In this document: positions 37,866 through 46,091 of the stretch, one piece after another
Layout of the letters: each line of letters starts with the position of its first letter
Numbering within the stretch: position 1 is the stretch's first letter
Assembly (NCBI GenBank): GCA_035341855.1
Contig: DAOQWA010000002.1
Span: 106,462-170,461, forward strand
Length of the DNA stretch: 64,000 bases
DNA from: QQVM01 sp035341855
Lineage (GTDB): Bacteria; Bacteroidota; Bacteroidia; AKYH767-A; 2013-40CM-41-45
Direction of reading: 5' to 3'
Notes under the pieces: generated by a model
Database searches by the model: none
What the model saw: the letters and a program-made list of their open reading frames with translations, nothing else
What the model was told of the DNA's origin: nothing
Translations under genes and position numbers: made by a program

Positions 37866-39041
37866 ATGCAGTTAGACAAATTCCACTTAGACAATTTCTC
37901 AGTAAAGGTCTATGATTCACTACTAGACAAGAAATTAGCTCAAATCTGGCAAGCAAACATACATGAACTTGATCATCTTCGTACAGAAATGTTGGTATTG
38001 CTTGAGAAAGCCCAACCGGCTGACCTTCATTTTCGCTATTTATTTATTGCAAAGTCGGGCGAAGAGAAACACAATTATGCCCTCGTCTATTTTCAGCTTC
38101 TAAATTTTAACCATCGAAATTTTAATTTTTCAAAAAAGGGACTATTTCAATATTTTGCACAATTTTTTCTCCGCATCAAATCATTCAGAGTATTACTTGC
38201 AGGGAGCCTCTTTGCAGTAGACTTCACTCCTATTTCTTCTGATCACCTTAAAATCACAACTGATCAACTTCTCTCTGTCATTAACGAATATTCGAAAAGA
38301 GAAAAGTATGATATACTCGTTTTGAAAGATCTGCCTGAAAGGTATACTAAAACTTTTATGAAGGACCATGATTTTGATCCTTTCGAAACTGATATGACCA
38401 TGCAACTTGAAATAAATCCGGCATGGAAGGATTTTAATTCCTATGAAAAGGCATTAACCCATAAGTATGCTCAAAGAGTGAGAAAGATAAGGAAGCAAGG
38501 ATCATCCCTGGTGAGACGAGAGATAAGTCTGGTTGAATTCCATTCATACCGAACTCAAATAAACAAACTTTTTCGTCAGGTCTCAGAAAAGCAGACGGTG
38601 CGAATGGGGATAGTCGATGACGTATATTTTGAAGAGCTTTATAAAACACTTGAGAAAAACTTTAAATTAACAGGATACTTTATTTCTGATAAACTAATAG
38701 CATTTGCATCACATATCATTTATAAGGATAAACTGGAAGTTCATTACATTGGATTAGATTATGAATTAAATAAAGAATACTCATTATACTTTAACATACT
38801 TTATGACGGAATTGAACTTGCCATTCAATACGAAAAAAAATCTCTTGAATTGGGCAGGACAGCGAGGGAAGCCAAGGCAGTTGTCGGTTGTCATCCAATT
38901 TTCTTTAATGATTATTTGAGGGTTCGAAATCGTTTGATTCGATGGATGTTAAATTTTCTCAGCAACTATTTTGACAAAGGTTTGGGTGAAGGCTGGAAAA
39001 AACGTCATCCTTTTAAAACAATAGCAACCGGAATTAAATAA
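37866..39041 (+). CDS. GNAT/FemAB-like acyltransferase (BioF2-like, PF13480 type)
   Basis: 391 residues, cytoplasmic, no signal peptide. The central-to-C-terminal half fits the BioF2-like acetyltransferase fold. It has KYAQRVRKIRKQGSSLVRREIS, a stretch on the substrate side, then FKLTGYFISDKLIAFASHIIYKDKLEVHYIGLDYELNK, which is the central beta-sheet of an acyl-CoA- or aminoacyl-tRNA-using transferase. SLELGRTAREAKAVVGCHP completes it. The N-terminal half (about 1-190) looks like a second, degenerate transferase domain, as is normal in FemAB-like enzymes. Substrate unknown. Its stop lies 6 bases before the promoter of the B12 riboswitch unit, which is transcribed separately. Confidence 0.75.
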   Translation: MQLDKFHLDNFSVKVYDSLLDKKLAQIWQANIHELDHLRTEMLVLLEKAQPADLHFRYLFIAKSGEEKHNYALVYFQLLNFNHRNFNFSKKGLFQYFAQFFLRIKSFRVLLAGSLFAVDFTPISSDHLKITTDQLLSVINEYSKREKYDILVLKDLPERYTKTFMKDHDFDPFETDMTMQLEINPAWKDFNSYEKALTHKYAQRVRKIRKQGSSLVRREISLVEFHSYRTQINKLFRQVSEKQTVRMGIVDDVYFEELYKTLEKNFKLTGYFISDKLIAFASHIIYKDKLEVHYIGLDYELNKEYSLYFNILYDGIELAIQYEKKSLELGRTAREAKAVVGCHPIFFNDYLRVRNRLIRWMLNFLSNYFDKGLGEGWKKRHPFKTIATGIK

Positions 39042-39046
39042 TTCTT

Positions 39047-39054
39047 TATATTTG
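39047..39054 (+). promoter_or_regulatory. -7 promoter element of the B12 riboswitch transcript
   Basis: TATATTTG, an exact TAnnTTTG match, placed so that transcription would begin just before the aptamer. No clear TTTG at -33. Confidence 0.55.
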
Positions 39055-39063
39055 CCCAATGAA

Positions 39064-39213
39064 TGGTTTCCGCGCAAGCGGAATGAAAAGGGAATCACGT
39101 GTGATTCGTGAACAGTTCCCGCTGCTGTAAGCTCAATTAATCTTTGACTTTTTACCACTGTGCTCAACACACGGGAAGGTGTCAAAGAAAGAGTAAGTCA
39201 GAAGACCTGCCTT
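39064..39213 (+). promoter_or_regulatory. Cobalamin (vitamin B12) riboswitch
   Basis: Contains the conserved blocks of the AdoCbl/cobalamin aptamer in order: GGTTTCCGCGCAAGCGGAA (entry stem), AAAAGGGAATCACGTG, GATTCGTGAACAG, the B12-box part TTCCCGCTGCTGTAAGC, CCACTG at 39156-39161, GGGAAGGTGTC at 39173, and the closing AAGTCAGAAGACCTGCC at about 39195-39212. It precedes a TonB receptor start at 39333 by 120 bases, the usual position for controlling B12 uptake. The expression platform was not resolved. Confidence 0.95.
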
Positions 39214-39332
39214 TCTAATAGTTATTTCGTCAAGCTTTCGGGTAAAAAGCGTGAATGAATTTTGTGACTTTGTAGTCCTGCTCATTCCTGTCTTTTATCT
39301 TTTCGTTTGATTCATCTTTAAATTAACTTTAA

Positions 39333-41540
39333 ATGTATCAGAAAAAAAAGTTTTACTCGTTTTTAATCATAATTCTTTACAATTATTCAATTTCATCAAA
39401 TTCCTGCCAGGCTCAGGATAGTCTGATGAAGTCCTTGAAAGAGGTAACAATTACAGCGACAAGAACTGAAAAGTTAATATTCAATACCGGGAGATCTGTG
39501 AGTGTGATCACGGCAGATGATATTCGCGAATCCAACTATTCTACTTTAGGAGAATTATTAAGCTTCGAGACCGGTGTTTATGTTCCGGGAAGCGGACAAA
39601 CACCGGGAAGCGTTCAAACTATTTTTTTAAGTGGTGCCAACAGTAATCAAACTGCTTTATTTATAGATGGTATCAGAATAACAGACCCATCTTCAGTAAA
39701 TAACACCATAGATCTGTCAGAAATTTCTATTCATGATATTGAAAAAATTGAAATTATAAGAGGTTCGCATAGCACATTATATGGAAGCTCAGCAATCGGA
39801 GGAGTGATTAACATCACAACAAAGAATCCGCTTGCACAAGGATTTCATTCACGTGGAGGAATTTCAACCGGCACTTTTGGATTGAATACCTCTGTCCTAA
39901 ACCCTTTCGCAGATGTAAGTTACAAATTGAATAACGGTCTATATATAACAGCCATGGTCGATTATTCAGATGTGAAAGGACTGAATGCAACTGTTGACAC
40001 AATCACTGATCCTTCAATATTTAAGACAACTGACAATGATGATTGGAAAAAATTAAATACCGGTGTTGGAATAGGTTTCAATGATCTGAAAAATCAAGTT
40101 AAAGTAAATTACAAATACACCAATTCTGAAACAGATATAGACAGGTCTGCATTTAGAGATGATGATAATTATAGACTTGACTATAAAAGGTCCACACTAT
40201 CTGCTGCATTCAGTAGGGTGCTGAAACACAAAATGAAAATCTCCCTCTCCGGAGGATTGTCACAAAATGAACGGCATGCAGTTAATGATTCATCAATAAA
40301 CTCATTCTCCGCTGACTTCGACCACATGTTCACTGAAGACACTTATACAGGCTTTAATTCTAATTTAGATTTTATAATTGAAAAAGAAACTAAGCACATT
40401 AAATTTCTTGCAGGACTTTCAGGAGCCCGGGAAGAGATGACTACCAAAAACTATATTTACTCTGCCTCCTTTCCAGGTTTTGTTTATGAAAATCTCGACA
40501 GTTTGGCGGACCCTAAGCCTGAAGCCCGCACATCAAGTATTTATTTCCAAATGGATGTGAAGGGCACCTTGTTATCAAAAAAATTATCAAATTTAAATTT
40601 CGTAGCGGGAGCAAGATATGATTATCATCAATTATTCAATGAGCACTTTTCATTCGAATTAAATCCCAGTTGGCAATTCAGTGATAAAGGACTCATGTAC
40701 ATCTCTTATAGTACCGGCTACAATGCACCATCATTATACCAACTTTACTCAAAAAGTAAATACATACCCTGGGATGGAAGTGTGCAAAATGATGTTACGC
40801 AAGGCAACCTCAATCTCAAACCGGAAAGGTCTGCATCTCTGGAGTTTGGTATAAAGTATAGGTTAAACAATGCAGGAATATTATCCTTCTCCGCATTCAA
40901 CAGACACATGAAAGATCAAATCGAATATGCTTATTTATGGGACGGAGCAATCTCTATAGGCGAATTGGGTTCCGATTTTAGCAGGGATGATTATAGAGGA
41001 GACCGCTACCTGAATGCAGGCTCCGGAAATACCTACGGTATGGAGTTGAATTTACGTTACATGCTTACGAAAAAACTGAGTGTGGCAGCAGGTCTTAGTG
41101 TGATCCAAGGAGAACTAAACTACACTATAAGTCCGGAAGAAAAAAAGGCGCTTAATAATACACATGTACAGTTGTATAACAATGGAGTATTTTTAACATC
41201 AAGAACAAGAAATGAACCAGGACTCATCAGAAGACCTAATACGTTCAAAGGAGAAATAATCTATTCCCCTCTGGATAAATTTAAAATAAGATCAGTAGTA
41301 AGATATGTAGACATACGCGAAGATGTGTTTTATGACACACAAATCAAACCTCAAGGCGCTCTGAATACTGTTTCAGTAGATGAATATTTTCTGGTAGACC
41401 TGCTATTCACTTATAAATTAGGACAACACTTAAGCCTGAGTGCCTTTCTTGATAATATTTCAAATGAGAAATACTCTGAAATAAGGGGATTTAGTACACG
41501 AGGGCGAGGACTATATTTCAAAATCACATATCAGCTTTAG
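39333..41540 (+). CDS. btuB: TonB-dependent outer-membrane receptor, BtuB-like (B12 uptake)
   Basis: 735 residues with a signal peptide ending near residue 27 (NSCQAQ). A TonB-box-like stretch EVTITATR lies near 37-44, then a plug domain to about residue 155: SVSVITADDIRESNYSTLGELL, LSGANSNQTALFIDGIRITDP, IEIIRGSHSTLYGSSAIGGVINI. A 22-strand beta-barrel with aromatic-rich strands follows, ending in a receptor C-terminal motif (NISNEKYSEIRGFSTRGRGL, then YFKITYQL). It lacks the SusC-type N-terminal carboxypeptidase-regulatory domain. Substrate is assigned as cobalamin/corrinoid because a cobalamin riboswitch lies directly upstream; the sequence alone says TonB receptor. Confidence 0.88.
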   Translation: MYQKKKFYSFLIIILYNYSISSNSCQAQDSLMKSLKEVTITATRTEKLIFNTGRSVSVITADDIRESNYSTLGELLSFETGVYVPGSGQTPGSVQTIFLSGANSNQTALFIDGIRITDPSSVNNTIDLSEISIHDIEKIEIIRGSHSTLYGSSAIGGVINITTKNPLAQGFHSRGGISTGTFGLNTSVLNPFADVSYKLNNGLYITAMVDYSDVKGLNATVDTITDPSIFKTTDNDDWKKLNTGVGIGFNDLKNQVKVNYKYTNSETDIDRSAFRDDDNYRLDYKRSTLSAAFSRVLKHKMKISLSGGLSQNERHAVNDSSINSFSADFDHMFTEDTYTGFNSNLDFIIEKETKHIKFLAGLSGAREEMTTKNYIYSASFPGFVYENLDSLADPKPEARTSSIYFQMDVKGTLLSKKLSNLNFVAGARYDYHQLFNEHFSFELNPSWQFSDKGLMYISYSTGYNAPSLYQLYSKSKYIPWDGSVQNDVTQGNLNLKPERSASLEFGIKYRLNNAGILSFSAFNRHMKDQIEYAYLWDGAISIGELGSDFSRDDYRGDRYLNAGSGNTYGMELNLRYMLTKKLSVAAGLSVIQGELNYTISPEEKKALNNTHVQLYNNGVFLTSRTRNEPGLIRRPNTFKGEIIYSPLDKFKIRSVVRYVDIREDVFYDTQIKPQGALNTVSVDEYFLVDLLFTYKLGQHLSLSAFLDNISNEKYSEIRGFSTRGRGLYFKITYQL

Positions 41541-41562
41541 AAGCAAAAAATTATTAATTTTG

Positions 41563-42111
41563 ATGCAAACCAATAATTCTATTATGAAAGATCAAAGCAA
41601 TCCAAAACATCTTCTTTTAATTGCACTTGGCTTAATTCTTCTTGCTGCAATCACAAGATTGCTTCCTCATCCGGGAAATTTTACAGCAATTGGTGCTATG
41701 GCCCTATTTGCCGGGGCTACCTTTAGTAAGCATAGGTGGGCTTATTTGCTTCCACTGGCAGCACTCTTTGTGACAGATCTGTTTCTGGGAATACATTTTT
41801 CAATTATTCCTGTATATGCATGTATTGCATTTACTGTTTGGTTAGGCACACGGGTTCAACAGAAACCGGGAATACTAAACATCGGACTTCTCTCACTTAG
41901 CTCCTCAACATTGTTTTTTTTAATTACAAATCTTCCAATATGGTATGCAGACTTGAGTCTTTATCCTTTGACAATTGCCGGTACAATCCAAAGCTATGTG
42001 ATGGGTATCCCATTCTTTAAAAACCAGGTACTTGGAGACCTTTTTTACAATGCGCTTATCTTTGGAAGTTACCACTTCATTGCAAAAAGTAAAAAGGTAG
42101 AAATTGCATAA
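41563..42111 (+). CDS. DUF6580-like membrane protein, likely cobalamin-linked
   Basis: 182 residues from ATG at 41563 (an ATG at 41584 is also possible). Five or six hydrophobic segments. The first helices contain LLIALGLILLAAITRLLPHPGNFTAIGAMALFAG, the pattern I associate with DUF6580 proteins, which resemble ECF transporter substrate-binding (S) components. It follows the TonB receptor by 22 bases and is in the same riboswitch-controlled unit. A role as the inner-membrane partner for corrinoid or a precursor is plausible but inferred from context. No ECF ATPases are nearby. Confidence 0.75.
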   Translation: MQTNNSIMKDQSNPKHLLLIALGLILLAAITRLLPHPGNFTAIGAMALFAGATFSKHRWAYLLPLAALFVTDLFLGIHFSIIPVYACIAFTVWLGTRVQQKPGILNIGLLSLSSSTLFFLITNLPIWYADLSLYPLTIAGTIQSYVMGIPFFKNQVLGDLFYNALIFGSYHFIAKSKKVEIA

Positions 42112-42127
42112 CGACCAAAAAAAATAA

Positions 42128-42199
42128 ACCCAGCCTTACGGGGCTGGGTCTTATTTTTCAACCTTACGGGGTTGATGTTTAATCAATCTTACGGGATTG
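42128..42199. repeat. Three tandem hairpins with invariant TTACGG loop and covarying stems
   Basis: Hairpin 1, 42128-42149: stem ACCCAGCC/GGCTGGGT. Hairpin 2, 42158-42175: TCAACC/GGTTGA. Hairpin 3, 42184-42199 (core to 42199): CAATC/GATTG. All three enclose TTACGG. Loops start at 42136, 42164 and 42189. The first, with A-rich upstream and TCTTATTTTT downstream, could terminate the B12 unit. No other copies of CTTACGGG were found in this window. Confidence 0.85.
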
Positions 42200-42485
42200 C
42201 TGAAAAATTTTAATTTTATTTAATTGAACACCCCTTTATAACGACTCCAAAAATCGAAAAGATCAGCATTTGGCCTAAAAACGCTTACAATTGTAATATT
42301 CGCTTGTTTTTAGGTCGTTTTTAAAGGCGTTCAACTTGCTCACCTCGTTTTATTGCATTTTTTAGCTAATTTTAAACTTTCTCAAATATCTATTAACCTA
42401 TATTTATCAGGCCTTTACATAATATTATTGAAATCAGGCCTCCAAAAGTTCATTTTGTCTAAGTTCTCGAAAGAGCACATAGACA
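42200..42485. other. Intergenic region with inverted and direct repeats before the propeller protein gene
   Basis: No open frame. An inverted repeat CCTAAAAAC (42274-42282) / GTTTTTAGG (42306-42314) encloses 23 bases that include the palindrome ACAATTGT. A direct repeat ATCAGGCCT occurs at 42406-42414 and 42433-42441, 27 bases apart, in the promoter-proximal part. They could be operator or structural elements for the downstream gene. Confidence 0.5.
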
Positions 42486-45170
42486 ATGAGACGGATTCAA
42501 TTTCTATACTATTTATTATTCATTCTGGTTGAGATACCGGCAGCTAAAGCAGCTGCTCCTCCAATTCTAGAATGGCAAAAATGTCTTGGCGGATCATCTC
42601 AGGACATGCCGGTGCGCCTCATAAAGGGGAATGACAACTATATATACACTTTAGGCAGCACCGGTTCGAATGATGGTGATGTAGCCATCAACAAAGGCTC
42701 TTTGGATCTGTGGGTCACCAAGCAAGACTCACTTGGAAATTTAATTTGGGAAAAAAGTTATGGTGGTTCGAATATGGACGTTGGGACCGGAATTATTCAA
42801 TTGGCATCAGGAGGTTTTATTCTTTCAGGATATACATCATCCACAAATGGTGATGTAATAGGTAATCATGGAAATTTCGATGCATGGGTATTAGAAATTG
42901 ATCCACTGGGAAATATAATATGGCAAAAGACAATTGGTGGTTCACAAGTTGATTTGAGCTATACAATCGAGATAACTCAGGACGGTGGATATATCATCGG
43001 AGGAGGCACTTACTCGAATGATGGAGATGTGAGTGGAAATCACGGAGATCAGGATTTCTGGCTTGTAAAATTGAGTGCTCAAGGAACTATTCAGTGGCAA
43101 CGTGCATTAGGGGGAAGTGGACTTGATGTTTGCTATAGTGTTAAAGAAACTGACAATGGTGAAATTATTGCTTGTGGTTCTTCAAATTCAACAGATGGAA
43201 ATGTGACTCATAATAATGGTAACTACGATTTCTGGGTTACTAAATTAAGTCAAACAGGAAATCTTCTTTGGGCAAAATGTTTTGGAGGTTCACAGGCAGA
43301 ATCTGCTATGGCAATGGACATAAACTCTGCCGGTCAATTTGTCATCAGCGGCTATAGCAGGTCGGCAGATGGTGACGTTACAATGAATCATGGTTATAAT
43401 GATTTTTGGGTTTGCATTGTTAACACAAACGGCAACCTCATTACACAGAAATCATTTGGTGGCAGCGGTGCCGATATAGCCTATTCATTAATATATACGA
43501 GTGACGGAGGCTATTTAGTATCAGGTGGTACAACTTCTTCTGATCATGACGTTCTCTCAAATAAAGGTGCCGAAGATGTTTTACTTCTGAAGCTTGATGC
43601 CGGCTTGAACATTGAATGGAGTAAGGCTTACGGTGGCGCAGGAAACGACCGCCCTTCTTGTACAATTCAAAACACAGATGGAGGTTTTTATGTTGCAGCT
43701 TATACATACAGCACAGATGGTGATATCACCGGGAATCATGGCACCTCAGATTTCTGGATTCTAAAATTATCATGCAAAGTACCACAATCTGCATTTTTAA
43801 GTTCTACTGATAGCGTCTGTACAAATGGTCGTGTGGAGCTTACTAACCTTTCAACATGGTCAGGTGCTTCCTCATGGTATGTAAATAACATTTATGTCTC
43901 CAATTTGCCGGATCCTTCTTTGAATTTAACAAGAAACGGAACTAATATTATTACCCTTATATCAGAGACTTGTTACAACTCTGACCAGGTTCAGGCAAGT
44001 GTATATGTGAGCCGCCCTCCTATAGTAGATATCATCCTCGGTGAACCGTATTTATGCACAGGATCCAGTATTGAACTTAGCAGTAATTCTCAAGGACTAA
44101 AACTATGGAGCAACGGAAGTAGTCAGGAATTAATTAGTGTAAGTCGCGGCGGATGGTATGAGCTAAGTGTGACAAAAGGAGGTTGTACAAGATCGGGTAG
44201 CATATTTGTTACTGAACATACTTTACCTGCATTCACGCTAGGAAATGATACAAGTATTTGTCAAGGCTCGACCCTGCTCTTAACTGTACCTGCAAACATG
44301 CAATCCTATGTGTGGCAAGACGGATCAACGAACAACAATTATCTTGTTACCCTTGACGGGACTTACAGAGTTACGGTACGTGATCAATATTGCGCAGCCG
44401 AAGACGAGATCACGGTGAGCATGCTCAATTGTGGAGCACCAATTGCAAATTTTAGTTCAAGTGCTCAGGAGATCTGCGAAAATCAAGATGTTAGCTTCTT
44501 TGACCTCTCAAGCAATGCTGATAACTGGAGTTGGACCTTCCCCGGCGGATCTCCTGCATTTTCTTCTCTACAGAATCCAGTTATCAGTTACAGCACTCCC
44601 GGAACCTATGCTGTCATGCTTCAGGCAACTAATCAGATGGGATCCCATCATGTGATGCGGGTCCAATATATTGTCGTTCACACAAACCCGGTAAAGCCAA
44701 CAATTAATGTCACCGGCAATCATCTGACAAGTACTCAGGCTGAAAATTATCAGTGGAAATTCAATCAGTCAATTATTCCGGGAGCTATTTATCAAAGTTA
44801 CACCGCCTTACAAAGTGGGAGTTATAAGGTTGAAATTTCGGATGACAACCAATGTCATGCTGAATCCGATCCGGTTACAGTACTAATTACCGGTTTATCA
44901 TCAATAAGGGCAACAGGTGCCGGACTAACTGTCTTTCCGAATCCAACTTATGGCGAGGTTCATCTCCGGTCAGACTTGAGTGAAACCGAGGATGCAGAGT
45001 TAAGAATTTTCGATAATAAAGCTTCACTTATCTATTCAAGTCGAATAAATCAATCACAAGAAGGCAATGTGACAACACTGGATCTATCGGCACTACCGGG
45101 TGGAACATACTTTTTAGAATACAGAACAATGTCCGGTCAGGTCACCGGCTCAATACTCCTTAAACAATAA
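42486..45170 (+). CDS. T9SS-sorted seven-repeat (propeller-like) protein with PKD domain
   Basis: 894 residues. Signal peptide (about 1-22, ending PAAKAA). Residues about 30-440 are seven copies of a 58-residue unit with the pattern I-x-W-x-K-x-x-GGS-x-x-D...GGY-x-x-x-GGTxSxDGDVxxNHGxxDxWVxKL. The repeat period is exact, with no insertions or deletions, which fits a seven-bladed beta-propeller. Then Ig-like segments with paired Cys, a PKD domain near 640-730 (WSWTFPGGSPAFSSLQNPV, YSTPGTYAVML), an Ig-like segment, and a T9SS sorting domain (about 815-894: LTVFPNPTYGEVHLRS to GGTYFLEYRTMSGQV). Surface protein, ligand unknown. Confidence 0.85.
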   Translation: MRRIQFLYYLLFILVEIPAAKAAAPPILEWQKCLGGSSQDMPVRLIKGNDNYIYTLGSTGSNDGDVAINKGSLDLWVTKQDSLGNLIWEKSYGGSNMDVGTGIIQLASGGFILSGYTSSTNGDVIGNHGNFDAWVLEIDPLGNIIWQKTIGGSQVDLSYTIEITQDGGYIIGGGTYSNDGDVSGNHGDQDFWLVKLSAQGTIQWQRALGGSGLDVCYSVKETDNGEIIACGSSNSTDGNVTHNNGNYDFWVTKLSQTGNLLWAKCFGGSQAESAMAMDINSAGQFVISGYSRSADGDVTMNHGYNDFWVCIVNTNGNLITQKSFGGSGADIAYSLIYTSDGGYLVSGGTTSSDHDVLSNKGAEDVLLLKLDAGLNIEWSKAYGGAGNDRPSCTIQNTDGGFYVAAYTYSTDGDITGNHGTSDFWILKLSCKVPQSAFLSSTDSVCTNGRVELTNLSTWSGASSWYVNNIYVSNLPDPSLNLTRNGTNIITLISETCYNSDQVQASVYVSRPPIVDIILGEPYLCTGSSIELSSNSQGLKLWSNGSSQELISVSRGGWYELSVTKGGCTRSGSIFVTEHTLPAFTLGNDTSICQGSTLLLTVPANMQSYVWQDGSTNNNYLVTLDGTYRVTVRDQYCAAEDEITVSMLNCGAPIANFSSSAQEICENQDVSFFDLSSNADNWSWTFPGGSPAFSSLQNPVISYSTPGTYAVMLQATNQMGSHHVMRVQYIVVHTNPVKPTINVTGNHLTSTQAENYQWKFNQSIIPGAIYQSYTALQSGSYKVEISDDNQCHAESDPVTVLITGLSSIRATGAGLTVFPNPTYGEVHLRSDLSETEDAELRIFDNKASLIYSSRINQSQEGNVTTLDLSALPGGTYFLEYRTMSGQVTGSILLKQ
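42588..43805 (+). repeat. Seven-copy 174-bp in-frame coding repeat
   Basis: The conserved first Gly codon of the GGS/GGA motif falls at 42588, 42762, 42936, 43110, 43284, 43458 and 43632: exactly 174 bases (58 codons) apart each time. Copies are diverged at DNA level but keep the period. Confidence 0.92.
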
Positions 45171-45194
45171 TTCACAAACTAAAACAAAACTAAA

Positions 45195-45311
45195 ATGATG
45201 ACAATTTACACACTACTGTTTATCCTGACATATGCAGGAGCTATTTACTACCTTGCTCAGGAGAAGAAAGAAGACAAAACAGGCGAACGGGAAAGTAATT
45301 CTGCGCGCTAG
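45195..45311 (+). CDS. Small membrane protein (38 aa), unknown
   Basis: ATG at 45195 to TAG at 45309-45311. One hydrophobic helix (IYTLLFILTYAGAIYYLA), then a charged tail (QEKKEDKTGERESNSAR). It lies 24 bases after the propeller gene and 7 bases before the convergent AIM24-family gene. The strong helix-then-charged-tail design suggests a real single-pass protein. No family recognised. Confidence 0.5.
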   Translation: MMTIYTLLFILTYAGAIYYLAQEKKEDKTGERESNSAR

Positions 45312-45318
45312 AATCATC

Positions 45319-46077
45319 TTATTTGTTTCCACTTAACAGGGAGCCAAATAAGCCGCCAATACCTCTGGACTCTTCTTTTCCACCACCCCATCGTGATGCA
45401 GAAATGATCCGATCGGCAAGCCGTGAAAATGGAAGTGTCTGGAGGTACACAATTCCGGGTCCTGTTAATTTAGCGTAGAACAAACCTTCTCCGCCAAATA
45501 AGACATTGCGAACACCCCCAACGAATTGTATATCGTAATTAACACTGGGCTGAAAAGCAACAAGACATCCTGTATCAACCCGGAGTGACTCTCCATGCTG
45601 CAACTGCTTTTCAATAACCGTACCGCCGGCATGCACAAAAGCGAGCCCATCACCCTTGAGTCGCTGCAGGATAAAACCTTCGCCACCGAAGAGTCCTGCA
45701 CCAATACGTTTCGTGAACTCGACGGATATTTCAATCCCTTCAGCAGAGCATAAGTAACCATCACGCTGACATAAAAAATCACCTCCCAATTTTCGGAGGT
45801 CCAGAGGAATAATTTTACCGGGATAAGGTGCAGCAAACATAACTTTAGATTTGCTTACACCTGAGTTCAGGAATGATGTTATGAAAAAATTTTCTCCGGA
45901 AACGATACGCTTCAAACCTTGAAAAATGCCACCACCAGATGAAGTTTGCATCTGGATGCCTTCTTCCATGTAAAGCATCGCACCAACTTCTGCCCTGACG
46001 GCCTCGTTCGGGTCAAGCTCAATTTCCACGGATTGCATGTCATCCCCAAAAATTTTATATTCAATTTCGTGTGCCAT
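45319..46077 (-). CDS. AIM24/TIGR00266 family protein
   Basis: 252 residues, no signal peptide. Starts MAHEIEYKIFGDDMQSVEIEL. It shows the family's repeated beta-strand and Gly-rich turns: AMLYMEEGIQMQTSSGGGIF, FFITSFLNSG, LFGGEGFILQRLKGDGLAFVHAGG, and VLFGGEGLFYAKLTGPGIVYLQTLPFSRLADRI. This is the TIGR00266/AIM24 beta-helix-like fold, widely conserved, biochemical role unknown in bacteria. Last gene of the mltG-unknown-phosphohexomutase-AIM24 minus-strand set, 14 bases after the mutase. Confidence 0.9.
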   Translation of the reverse strand: MAHEIEYKIFGDDMQSVEIELDPNEAVRAEVGAMLYMEEGIQMQTSSGGGIFQGLKRIVSGENFFITSFLNSGVSKSKVMFAAPYPGKIIPLDLRKLGGDFLCQRDGYLCSAEGIEISVEFTKRIGAGLFGGEGFILQRLKGDGLAFVHAGGTVIEKQLQHGESLRVDTGCLVAFQPSVNYDIQFVGGVRNVLFGGEGLFYAKLTGPGIVYLQTLPFSRLADRIISASRWGGGKEESRGIGGLFGSLLSGNK

Positions 46078-46091
46078 ATCTATGGATTTTA

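Noticed and set aside
42128..42199. CRISPR-like reading of the three hairpins
   Set aside because: Only three short units, no constant repeat beyond the loop, no spacers of equal length and no cas genes.
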